DNA from: Candidatus Njordarchaeum guaymasense
GTDB taxonomy: Archaea > Asgardarchaeota > Njordarchaeia > Njordarchaeales > Njordarchaeaceae
Length of the DNA: 64,000 bases
Assembly: GCA_030587605.1 (NCBI GenBank)
Contig: JAUQYT010000196.1
Location: 67,797-131,796, forward strand
Direction: 5' to 3'
This document shows positions 1 to 7,564 of this stretch, one piece after another; the stretch's first letter is position 1, and each line of letters begins with the position of its first letter. Both the position numbers and the translations under genes were made by a program. The notes under the pieces were generated by a model. It was not told where the DNA came from and did not search any database. It was given only the letters and a program-made list of their open reading frames with translations.

Positions 1-351
1 CATATTAGTTGCCTTACACATCTTCTCCTTAAGTCTTTCAGCATTGGCAGTCGGAGGGGATGTGTTGGGCATGTCAAGAACGGTAGTAACGCCACCTGAG
101 ACCGCTGCCTCTGTTCCAGAAGAGAAGTCCTCCTTGTATGAGAGATTCATGTCCCTGAGGTGAACATGCGCATCAACCACACCAGGAATCATCAACATAC
201 TTTGGGAGTTTATTGTTTTGTCCGCCGGAGGAAGATGTGGCTCCTTAGCTACTTTGACTATCCTACCCTCGCTGATAGCTACTCCTGCCTCGACCAAGTT
301 GTCTCCAACAAGAATCTTCGAATTAGTTATCCTAAGTTCTGCTTTTTTCAT
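1..351 (-). CDS. pyrC: dihydroorotase, class I (partial, amino-terminal 117 residues)
   Basis: Dihydroorotase closes N-carbamoyl-aspartate to dihydroorotate in pyrimidine synthesis. The gene starts at an ATG at 349-351 and runs off the left edge, so only the first 117 codons are visible. The metal-binding signature DAHVHLRD lies at residues 60-67 (H62 and H64), followed by DMPNTSPPT near residues 93-101, the usual class I dihydroorotase pattern. A less specific cyclic amidohydrolase is possible but the DMPNT motif argues for PyrC. It lies 26 bp downstream of the CBS-domain gene on the same strand and is probably co-transcribed. pyrD and pyrK are in the same window at 56-58 kb. Confidence 0.85.
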   Translation of the reverse strand, partial: MKKAELRITNSKILVGDNLVEAGVAISEGRIVKVAKEPHLPPADKTINSQSMLMIPGVVDAHVHLRDMNLSYKEDFSSGTEAAVSGGVTTVLDMPNTSPPTANAERLKEKMCKATNM

Positions 352-377
352 GGGGGGTCTTCCATGGAGGATTTGGT

Positions 378-1190
378 TTAGGGTAGCTGGACTTCAAATT
401 TGTTTGAGACTAGTCGAGTCATGTCTGTTTTACTGACGATACCTACGAGTCTCTCTTTATAGTCTAAGACTGGTAGCCCCTTCAATCGTTCTTCGATCAT
501 CGTCTTGGCTGCGTCTTTCACCTTTGAGTCAGGTCGGCTAAATGGGGGAGCTGGTCTCATAGCACTACTTACCGTAAGCTGACGGATTTGCTTATCTAAG
601 TGTTTTCGATCTGCTTTGTCGAAAATATTGAACATAGCAAGAGCAATTAACCCATCAGTGACTATTCCAACGGTTCTCTCTTTGTCAACTACCGGGATCA
701 CGCTTAAGTCCTTCTCGAAAAGAAGTCTCGTCACATTTACTAGGCGCGCGTTTGGAGAGATTGAGACAGGGTTCTTCGTCATAATCTGGCCAACATAGAT
801 CTTGTTAACCTTAAGGCAGATTCTCAGCAATCTTGTTTTGGTTATGATGCCCACCAAATGACTTTCTCCATCGACAACAGCTAGACTGCTTATACCGCGG
901 GCTATCATTTCCTTAGCGGCTTCCGTGGCATCGGCTTCAGGTGATATTGTTCTAGGGTTAGAAGTCATCGCACTGGGAACACGAAGGCTCGATGCCGAAA
1001 GCCCGGCGGCACCACTCGACGACAACCTTGCCACAATATCTCTTTCCGTAACAATACCAACCAAATTTCCTCCGTCCATGACTGGGAGACGAGAAACTCT
1101 TTTTTTCCTCATCAAGTCTATAGCAAAGGAAACCAATTGATCCTTATCGATTGTGATGGGGTTCTCCACCATCAGGTCTTTGACAAGCAA
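378..1190 (-). CDS. four-CBS-domain protein
   Basis: A 270-residue soluble protein made almost entirely of four CBS repeats (about residues 1-60, 70-125, 130-190 and 205-265), that is two Bateman modules. Each repeat shows the typical pattern of a beta strand, 'PVMDGGNLVGIVTERDI' or 'PVVDKERTVGIVTDG', and a helix. CBS pairs bind adenine nucleotides or S-adenosylmethionine and act as energy sensors. No catalytic domain is attached, so the target is unknown. The start is TTG, with a purine-rich GAGGGGCGAG upstream. A TATA-like stretch on the minus strand near 1226-1234 could drive it together with pyrC. Confidence 0.8.
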   Translation of the reverse strand: MLVKDLMVENPITIDKDQLVSFAIDLMRKKRVSRLPVMDGGNLVGIVTERDIVARLSSSGAAGLSASSLRVPSAMTSNPRTISPEADATEAAKEMIARGISSLAVVDGESHLVGIITKTRLLRICLKVNKIYVGQIMTKNPVSISPNARLVNVTRLLFEKDLSVIPVVDKERTVGIVTDGLIALAMFNIFDKADRKHLDKQIRQLTVSSAMRPAPPFSRPDSKVKDAAKTMIEERLKGLPVLDYKERLVGIVSKTDMTRLVSNKFEVQLP

Positions 1191-1413
1191 CTCACTCGCC
1201 CCTCTTCTTCAACAGTTCCCACTTTTATTTCCCCTAAGAAAGTGCTTGAAAGTATCAATATCAGGATATCGTGCTCCAGCTCTAATAGAAAACAAGTAGT
1301 TCATCTTAATAAACTAATGTCAGATCCTTTCTTTCTGTGCTTCATATAGGTGCCCCTAGCACTTTTCTTTCTGTTGAACCAGGCCTTTGTCTTCTAAGAA
1401 CCGAAAACGACCA

Positions 1414-3423
1414 TTATTTTATATGGAGTCCTCCGCTAGGTAGAACCTGCAAGAATTCATCCAACGCTATCTCCTCGATCTTCTGTTTTAATTCTGGACT
1501 AGCGTTTTTCAATAGCCTATCTTTTATTGAACGAGCTGACTTTGACCTGATCTCTCCGCCGGGTGCCAGTTCAACACTGATCCTTGTTCTGCTAGCCATC
1601 GAAGACGGAGGTCCTGATACTGGAACCACATGCCCCTCTTCATCAACTATTATACCAACCGAGATCCTGAGCGGGATTCCTTTCATATAAGTTCTCTCTC
1701 CTCTAACCATGAATGAGCCCTTTTGTAGGTACTCTCCCGAAGGAGGAGAGAAGGAAACCTGCTCACCCTTCACAAAATACGCGTCTCCACCTTCTGTGCC
1801 GAGTTTCCATAAGCTGCTGTAGGAAACCGAGAACTGGCAAGCTTCCATCAGCGTATTCTCTGGCACTTCTTTTCCTTCGGATTTGATGATGACAACTGGC
1901 GCACCATGAACATCAGCGTGAACAAAGACGTCGTTAGGTTCCATTCTTCTCTTAACTACCATCTCATTTGTCTTGGCATCCCGACCGCCTATGACCAGAA
2001 AACCATCGGAGGATATGAACCATCTATAACTTTCATACCACTTCCTTATGCGCTTCACCTTTAGCGTCTCTTCTCTGAGGGACAAGCCTTCACCTTGTAG
2101 TTTTCTCAATTTTTCAAGTGCATCTTGAAGTGCTGATTCCGCTCCTTTCTTCTTGCCTTCAGCCTTTTTTGCAAGCTCATAGAGCCTCGAAGCGTTTTCA
2201 GTCGCAGAGAGACGTACATCAACTGGAATCTTGTTCCCATCGAGTTCCAATGTAATAGTTCCCTCTCCGGGAGTAAACGAGCTTACTTTGCTCGTTGGTG
2301 CGACGCCAGCTTCTTTGGCTTCCTCGAACCTCTTTTCTATTTCCTGCCAAGTTACCCCCTTTCTCCTAGCTGACAGTATGGTCGAGAGTATTTCCCCGAC
2401 TTGTGACAAGTTTGAGTAGATTAGATCTCCAAACCTTCTATTGTTGGCTTCAAGTTTCTCGGATTCTGAGATCTTTTTTCTTTGTTCTTCAATTGCATTC
2501 TCTATTTCTTTAACTTTCGTCTCAAGCTCCTTTTCCTCTAGACCCTTGGCAGCTCCTGTTTCGGCAACGCCAAAAAACTCATCTATCGCATCATTGTAGT
2601 TTTCCATCTTCTTTGACTCCAAGTTCTCAAAGACTTTAAGATTAAATGGTGCAGTTGATACCGGTTTCCCCGAAGCATCGTATACTATCTGTGGGACATA
2701 CGGTCCGACCTTCAACCTATTAAGTGTGAGCTGGATCGAGTTGAATATTCTCGTTGTCTCATCTCTATTCAGATCCTTTGACTTCATGTCCGTTTGCAGA
2801 TTGGAAAGTGCGCAAACCTCTTCGGCATAAAGTGGATCGATATTTAGTCTACTCGCCAAGGTCTCGGCTAGCCCAGCAGATGAGGAACTAAGTATAGATG
2901 AGACTTCGTCCCGTGACAAGTTCATTAAATCAGTGCCTCGTAAGGGTGGCGGGGCATAAACCTCCTTGGGCTTTATAGATCGGTCTCGCATCACTTTGTA
3001 GCGTCTTGCAAGAGTTATCCTATTTTCTGGGTCACATAGTATCAGATTTCCATCTCCAAATAGTTCAACAATGAGGCTGTATTTCCCTCGTTCGCTGTTG
3101 ATGACTATCTTAATAATCCTGTCAAGATCGTATTGAGAAATGTCCTCGATACGTCGATCTCTAATGTGTTTCCTGAGTGAACTGCAGAAGTTTGTCGGAA
3201 CCTTGGGGACGACTCTCCGATACTTAGTCAGATAGATACTGCATCCCGGCTGCACTAAGAGGGTCTTTTCCCCTGACTTTGTATTGAGCTTGAACAGAAA
3301 TGTCTCCTTGATCTGGTAAATGTTATTAATCCAAGCGCCCATAACAGATTGAGCTACCTCATTCAGCAAAATAGCTATATCGAAGTTCGACATAGAACGC
3401 TTCAATCTCAAGAGATTCCTCAA
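1414..3423 (-). CDS. rqcH: NFACT-family ribosome quality-control protein RqcH (Rqc2/NEMF homologue)
   Basis: RqcH/Rqc2 proteins bind stalled 50S subunits carrying peptidyl-tRNA and recruit tRNA to add carboxyl-terminal tails. The 669-residue protein has the NFACT-N domain (about 11-170) including the conserved Asp-Arg pair (D101-R102 in 'DLDRI'), a central HhH and coiled-coil region with a long acidic helix (about 290-350), a second coiled coil (about 420-460), and the NFACT-R/DUF814 domain (about 470-580, 'WYESYRWFISSDGFLVIGG'). Two starts are possible: TTG at 3423, or ATG at 3393 giving 'MSNFD', which resembles family amino termini. Neither has a strong ribosome-binding site. It is divergent from the small membrane protein at 3449. 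Confidence 0.9.
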   Translation of the reverse strand: MRNLLRLKRSMSNFDIAILLNEVAQSVMGAWINNIYQIKETFLFKLNTKSGEKTLLVQPGCSIYLTKYRRVVPKVPTNFCSSLRKHIRDRRIEDISQYDLDRIIKIVINSERGKYSLIVELFGDGNLILCDPENRITLARRYKVMRDRSIKPKEVYAPPPLRGTDLMNLSRDEVSSILSSSSAGLAETLASRLNIDPLYAEEVCALSNLQTDMKSKDLNRDETTRIFNSIQLTLNRLKVGPYVPQIVYDASGKPVSTAPFNLKVFENLESKKMENYNDAIDEFFGVAETGAAKGLEEKELETKVKEIENAIEEQRKKISESEKLEANNRRFGDLIYSNLSQVGEILSTILSARRKGVTWQEIEKRFEEAKEAGVAPTSKVSSFTPGEGTITLELDGNKIPVDVRLSATENASRLYELAKKAEGKKKGAESALQDALEKLRKLQGEGLSLREETLKVKRIRKWYESYRWFISSDGFLVIGGRDAKTNEMVVKRRMEPNDVFVHADVHGAPVVIIKSEGKEVPENTLMEACQFSVSYSSLWKLGTEGGDAYFVKGEQVSFSPPSGEYLQKGSFMVRGERTYMKGIPLRISVGIIVDEEGHVVPVSGPPSSMASRTRISVELAPGGEIRSKSARSIKDRLLKNASPELKQKIEEIALDEFLQVLPSGGLHIK

Positions 3424-3448
3424 CTCTTCTCAGGAGGGTACTAACAAC

Positions 3449-3733
3449 ATGAACGATGAAAACAAGCTATATTGGCTGAAAGCGTTGCTCGCGATTGTTG
3501 CTGCGTTAGTTTGTTCGGCTGCCGTCGCACCTCTGGGTAAGTACGGTATAGCTATAGCTCTCTTGATATACCTAGCCACATATCCTGTAGCAGTTTTCGT
3601 GCTGAAGATTGACCCCTCGAAATCTGGCGGCGTTAGGAAGATGCTTCTTTCAGGTTTAATTACGTTCCTATTTATTTTCTCGGTAATTTGGGGTCTCATA
3701 TTCACACTAGAGTACTATTTGCTTATAGTTTGA
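3449..3733 (+). CDS. small three-helix membrane protein (Emc6-like size and topology)
   Basis: A 94-residue protein with three predicted membrane helices (about residues 9-29, 32-53 and 66-93), separated by the short polar segment 'KIDPSKSGGVRKM'. The ATG is preceded by GGAGGGT with suitable spacing, which supports a real gene. Length and topology resemble archaeal Emc6-like proteins, but I see no motif that proves the family, so the function is unknown. It is transcribed away from rqcH with only 25-55 bp between the start codons. Confidence 0.6.
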   Translation: MNDENKLYWLKALLAIVAALVCSAAVAPLGKYGIAIALLIYLATYPVAVFVLKIDPSKSGGVRKMLLSGLITFLFIFSVIWGLIFTLEYYLLIV

Positions 3734-3790
3734 TGCATATCCTCTATTAAAAGGGATTTGGCGAATCTTCGATTCCTGCAAGAGTTCACG

Positions 3791-3828
3791 AAATATTTAA
3801 TAGTTCAAATAACGAAATGAGTTATTTG
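3791..3828 (+). promoter_or_regulatory. promoter and palindromic operator of the Lrp-type gene
   Basis: A TATA-like element (aaatatttaat, 3791-3801) is followed by a perfect inverted repeat, CAAATAAC at 3806-3813 and GTTATTTG at 3821-3828 with a 7-base spacer. The repeat lies where transcription would begin, so binding there would block initiation. Lrp/AsnC proteins commonly autoregulate through such sites, so the adjacent gene product is the first candidate to bind it. This is inference. Confidence 0.55.
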
Positions 3829-3868
3829 TTGTTATTTTCTCAAAAACAAGGGTGAAGGGTGAAGAAGG

Positions 3869-4420
3869 GTGGAACTGGACGAGTTAGATAAAAAGATAAT
3901 AGCAATACTTCAGGAGGATTCTCGTGTTCCGTTCACAAAGATCTCCGATATTCTTAAAGTTCCCGACACAACCGTGCATTTTCGAGTGAGAAAGCTGAGA
4001 GAGAACAATGTCATAAAAGCCTTCACGGTGTCTATACCTCCTTCAAGTCTAGGTTACGAAACCTTTGCGCTCGTAAGGATTAGCGTTGGAGGGCATATCA
4101 TCCCCAGCATAAGCATAAAGAGGGCAGAGGAGATAACAAGCTCGTTGCGTAACAATTCGAATATACGTCTACTTGCGTCTGGTGAGGGCGGAACGTCTGT
4201 CTATGCACTAGTTGTCGCCCGTAACAACTTTGAGCTGGACAGAATTCTTTCGAGGCTAAGGAGCGACCCTGACGTACTTGATCTGAACGTCTGGAGATTT
4301 TCAAAACTGATTAAAGGCGAGGAATTAGTTAGTCCTCCAACAGAGACTTTCAGAGAGGTACTAGATAAGGGCCCCATGGGAGAACCGAAGGTACAAGAGG
4401 AAGTCGTCAAGGCGATCTGA
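3869..4420 (+). CDS. Lrp/AsnC-family transcriptional regulator
   Basis: A 183-residue regulator. The amino-terminal winged helix-turn-helix (residues 1-60) has the hallmark 'LDKKIIAILQEDSRVPFTKI' followed by a recognition helix near 'PDTTVHFRVRKLRENNVI'. It is followed by 'FTVSIPPSSLGYETFALVRI', the link to an alpha/beta effector-binding RAM-like domain (about 65-150) and a 30-residue acidic tail. The start is GTG, preceded by GGTGAAGAAG. Such proteins form dimers or octamers and respond to amino acids. The 27-bp gap to the KaiC-like gene suggests an operon. A perfect inverted repeat lies just upstream. Confidence 0.88.
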   Translation: MELDELDKKIIAILQEDSRVPFTKISDILKVPDTTVHFRVRKLRENNVIKAFTVSIPPSSLGYETFALVRISVGGHIIPSISIKRAEEITSSLRNNSNIRLLASGEGGTSVYALVVARNNFELDRILSRLRSDPDVLDLNVWRFSKLIKGEELVSPPTETFREVLDKGPMGEPKVQEEVVKAI

Positions 4421-4447
4421 GATCTGGTTAGTAGCGGGGGAGAAGGG

Positions 4448-5179
4448 TTGTCGGCGCCACGGGTGAGTACAGGGATACCAGGGCTTGATAGCATACTGCA
4501 CGGGGGATTCATAAAAGGGACAAATATTCTTGTTCTTGGTGGAACTGGTACAGGAAAGACCATATTATGCATGCAGTATTTGTACAATGGTGCAACTCTC
4601 TACAACGAGCCAGGTGTCTTTGTCACGTTTGAGGAGAGACCCAAGGAACTTAGGTTAGAGGCTAAGCAGTTCAATTGGGATCTAAGATCACTTGAGGAGA
4701 AGAATAAGCTTGTCATCATAGATGCGGCATCTAGCAAAGCAGGCATCCCATCAGATGAGGAATATGCTATTCGTCGTGAGCTTGACCAGAATATCCTTGC
4801 TCAAGAGATCTATAGGGCGACACGCAAGGTGGATGCCCAAAGGGTTGTCATTGACTCGCTCTCTGCAATCGGGATCAAGTTTGAGGACCCGACTGCGATA
4901 AGAACTGCTGTGTATAAGCTGTCAACCTTGCTGAGGGAGCTTAACGTTACTTCCATTATGACTAGTGAGATGCCTTACGAATCTGGGCAGATGTCGAGGT
5001 TCGGGGTAGAGGAGTATATTGCTCAAGGGGTCATAATGCTCTACCTTAGGGAGGAGGATGGCGAGCTCAGAAGATCACTCGTGGCTCAGAAACTTAGGGC
5101 CAGTTCTCATTCTCTGAGGAGATATCCATTTGAGGTTAGTTCAAGGGGAATTACGGTGATGCCTGGAGGCGGGCTCTAG
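4448..5179 (+). CDS. KaiC/RadA-like RecA-superfamily ATPase
   Basis: A 243-residue single-domain RecA-fold ATPase of the KaiC-like family found in many archaea. It begins 'STGIPGLDSILHGGF', followed by Walker A GGTGTGKT (about residues 31-38), a conserved 'VTFEERPKELR' segment, and a Walker B-like strand 'RVVIDSLSAIG' (about 140-150). It lacks the second KaiC domain and the DNA-binding features of RadA. The start is TTG with GGGGGAG five bases upstream. It follows the Lrp-type regulator by 27 bp. Substrate and partners are unknown; archaeal KaiC-like proteins are often linked to signalling or motility. Confidence 0.82.
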   Translation: MSAPRVSTGIPGLDSILHGGFIKGTNILVLGGTGTGKTILCMQYLYNGATLYNEPGVFVTFEERPKELRLEAKQFNWDLRSLEEKNKLVIIDAASSKAGIPSDEEYAIRRELDQNILAQEIYRATRKVDAQRVVIDSLSAIGIKFEDPTAIRTAVYKLSTLLRELNVTSIMTSEMPYESGQMSRFGVEEYIAQGVIMLYLREEDGELRRSLVAQKLRASSHSLRRYPFEVSSRGITVMPGGGL

Positions 5180-5847
5180 GACTTCACGTGGGCTACTGAG
5201 GGAGATCTTCCCGTCCTGAACAGAACCTCTTCATCTTCGAATATCTCTCGTCTCAAGTACTGCCGCAACCCAGGGGCCATCAGAGGCTTTCCTCTTACAA
5301 GAGGATAGGCAAACGGTAAGAACGTGACATGTTTTTTGCTGAGGCTTAGCTCAGCCCCCAATTTTACGGGGATGTCTGCGATGAGTTTACCAGAGGCTAT
5401 GTTCAATGCGACATACACTGCGCCATCTACAGAGAACTGGTAAAGTCCCAGATTGCGACTTGACATGTGCGGTAGCTTCTTAGTCAAAGCCAAACTTGTT
5501 CTTCCCCTAGGTGGGTGGTCACCTAGAATCCCCCCTACCACGAGACACGTATCGCCGGTGAAGTCTTCTGGTACCAATGGCACGAGGGATTGAGGATCAA
5601 GAATGATGGGGGAATCGCCAAGTTGCTTTGATTGGACTACACTTTTGGGCGATACTCTGCCAAGCTCCCTTAACTTGAATGCCTCTTTGTTGTTCCTAAT
5701 GTTGGTGAAGAGAAGATTCTCTCTTCCCACCATTTTTGAAACATGTTTATATTCTAACCAAATCCATTTGCCGAGAACTGGCTCGAGGTGTTCTATTAAG
5801 ACCAAGAGTCGTCCAACCTGCCTCTTTCTGTTATGCCACAGCTTCAT
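5176..5847 (-). CDS. SPOUT-family methyltransferase, Sfm1-like (DUF431)
   Basis: A 223-residue protein related to the SPOUT methylase family that includes yeast Sfm1, which methylates an arginine of ribosomal protein uS3. Family features are 'VLIEHLEP', 'WLEYKHVSKMVG' and 'LLFTN' in the first 50 residues, and the cofactor-knot segment 'GGILGDHPPRGRTS' near residues 105-118. Whether the archaeal protein acts on a ribosomal protein or on RNA is not settled by sequence. It overlaps the convergent KaiC-like gene by four bases and is divergent from the fumarase gene. Confidence 0.75.
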   Translation of the reverse strand: MKLWHNRKRQVGRLLVLIEHLEPVLGKWIWLEYKHVSKMVGRENLLFTNIRNNKEAFKLRELGRVSPKSVVQSKQLGDSPIILDPQSLVPLVPEDFTGDTCLVVGGILGDHPPRGRTSLALTKKLPHMSSRNLGLYQFSVDGAVYVALNIASGKLIADIPVKLGAELSLSKKHVTFLPFAYPLVRGKPLMAPGLRQYLRREIFEDEEVLFRTGRSPSVAHVKS

Positions 5848-5910
5848 AGTTCGTTTGCTTCCTCCAGTTAGCCTGACCGTGGTACACCTCGTGTTGAATA
5901 AGTGATCAAA

Positions 5911-5942
5911 AATAGTTTATAAGGACGTGAACAAGACCTTAT
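5911..5942 (+). promoter_or_regulatory. fumarase promoter with overlapping inverted repeat
   Basis: A TATA-like tttataag (5916-5923) precedes the fumarase alpha gene. The half-sites ATAAGG (5919-5924) and CCTTAT (5937-5942) form an inverted repeat that overlaps this TATA element. GGTGAAATTAA upstream of the ATG at 5980 serves as ribosome-binding site. Confidence 0.4.
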
Positions 5943-5979
5943 TTGATTGACAATGACTATCCTGCGAAGGTGAAATTAA

Positions 5980-6867
5980 ATGGATATCTCGAAAGTGATC
6001 GAAGATGTAGGTTTTCGCTTAATCTCTTTTGCGGTCACTAAGCTTCCACAGGACGTTCAGAATAAGTTAAGGGAAGCTTATGAGAAGGAGGAGACTGAAA
6101 TAGGTAGAACTCAACTCAGGACCATATTGGAGAACATTGAGCTAGCGGAAAAAATGAATCTGCCAATGTGTCAAGACACTGGAATAATATCATTCTATGT
6201 TAAAGTTGGGCGCGATTTCTCGAAAGTTCACCTGATCGAAGATTCATTGATTAGGGCTGTTAGACGTGCTACGACCGAGGTTCCTTTGCGGCCCAACATT
6301 GTTCACCCGGTTACTCGTGTAAACTCTGGGGATAACACCGGCGTAGGGGTTCCTCATATCGAATGGGAAATTGACAAGAATACTGACTCCTTGGAGATCA
6401 CTGCCTTTCCAAAGGGAGCTGGAAGCGAGAATATGTGCTCCTTCAAGATGTTGAAACCAGGTGAGGGGGTACTAGGTATCAAGAAATTCGTTATTGATAC
6501 TGTTGCGGAGGCCGGAGGCCAACCTTGTCCGCCCATTGTTGTAGGTGTCGGAATAGGTGGAACTGCTGACGTCGTAATGAGTCTTGCAAAGAAAGCTCTT
6601 CTACACTCGTTAGTTGAGGAGAATCCAGATCCGCAAATCGCCTCGCTCGAGAAGGAACTCCACAAGCTGATAAATGAAACGGGAATTGGTCCTCAAGGTC
6701 TGGGCGGCAAGTATACCGCCATAGGCGTTAAGATACTACACTCGTACTGTCATACAGCTTCTTTGCCCGTCGCTTGCGCTATCCAGTGCTGGGCAGCTAG
6801 AAAATCCACTGCTAAAGTGAGCAACGATGGAACTGTTCAGTATATTACGTATGGTCCTAGGAGGTGA
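5980..6867 (+). CDS. fumA: fumarate hydratase class I, alpha subunit
   Basis: The catalytic Fe-S subunit of two-subunit class I fumarase, interconverting fumarate and malate. It is 295 residues long, normal for the split form. Three cysteines sit where the oxygen-sensitive [4Fe-4S] cluster is bound in the family: C64 in 'MCQDTG', C183 in 'GGQPCPP' and C270 in 'AIQCWA'. The product is cytoplasmic. The beta subunit follows after 9 bp. A class I L(+)-tartrate dehydratase is the alternative for this family, but the neighbouring fumarate reductase genes support fumarase. It is probably part of a reductive C4-dicarboxylate branch. Confidence 0.9.
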   Translation: MDISKVIEDVGFRLISFAVTKLPQDVQNKLREAYEKEETEIGRTQLRTILENIELAEKMNLPMCQDTGIISFYVKVGRDFSKVHLIEDSLIRAVRRATTEVPLRPNIVHPVTRVNSGDNTGVGVPHIEWEIDKNTDSLEITAFPKGAGSENMCSFKMLKPGEGVLGIKKFVIDTVAEAGGQPCPPIVVGVGIGGTADVVMSLAKKALLHSLVEENPDPQIASLEKELHKLINETGIGPQGLGGKYTAIGVKILHSYCHTASLPVACAIQCWAARKSTAKVSNDGTVQYITYGPRR

Positions 6868-6876
6868 GGAGTCCGG

Positions 6877-7485
6877 TTGGCAAGCGTTAAGTTGAATACA
6901 CCCATTTCGAACGCTGACGTAAGGAAGCTTGGCGTTGGAGATACAGTATATCTGTCTGGGATTCTTGTAACGGCACGTGACCAAGCTCATAGGAGAGCCT
7001 TGGAATACGAGAAACAGGGAAAGGCGCTTCCGCTGCCACTTCAAGAGTTGGCTCTCTACCACTGTGGCCCGATAGTTGCGGAGAAGGGAGGCGAGAGAGT
7101 CGTTGTGGCAGCTGGTCCAACTACCAGCACCAGAATGGATCTGTTTGAGGATCAGTTTATCCAGAAGTTTGGGGTGCGAGTGATAGTAGGTAAAGGCGGG
7201 ATGGGCGAGAGAACTGTTAAGGCATGCAAGGAATATGGCGCCGTTTACTGTTCCTTCACAGGTGGTGCAGCGCTACTTGCAAAGAAAGGTATCAAGAGAG
7301 TGAAAGGAGTCGAATGGCTAGATCTCGGCATGGCTGAAGCTATGTGGATCTTTGAAGTGGAGAACTTTGGACCAATCGTCGTCACAATAGACAGCAAAGG
7401 TAACAGCTTGCATGAACAGGTTGCTCATGATGTTCGTAGAAACATTCAGTCAATTTACCAAAAACTGGGATTAAAAAGCTCCTAG
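6877..7485 (+). CDS. fumB: fumarate hydratase class I, beta subunit
   Basis: A 202-residue beta subunit that completes the split class I fumarase. It begins 'LNTPISNADVRKLGVGDTVYLSG', contains 'ARDQAHRR', the conserved 'YHCGPIVAE', 'AGPTTSTRMD' and 'KGGMGE', and ends with the 'VENFGPIVVTIDSKGNSLH' strand typical of this swivelling domain. The start is TTG, with GGTGAGGAGTCC upstream. It lies 9 bp after the alpha subunit, so the two are translated from one message. Confidence 0.9.
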   Translation: MASVKLNTPISNADVRKLGVGDTVYLSGILVTARDQAHRRALEYEKQGKALPLPLQELALYHCGPIVAEKGGERVVVAAGPTTSTRMDLFEDQFIQKFGVRVIVGKGGMGERTVKACKEYGAVYCSFTGGAALLAKKGIKRVKGVEWLDLGMAEAMWIFEVENFGPIVVTIDSKGNSLHEQVAHDVRRNIQSIYQKLGLKSS

Positions 7486-7564
7486 ATGCGGTACTGGACA
7501 GCACAACGCTTTTCTCATTATACTCACAATTTAGGATAGGATTTCTTTAGGAAGGCGGTTTCTA

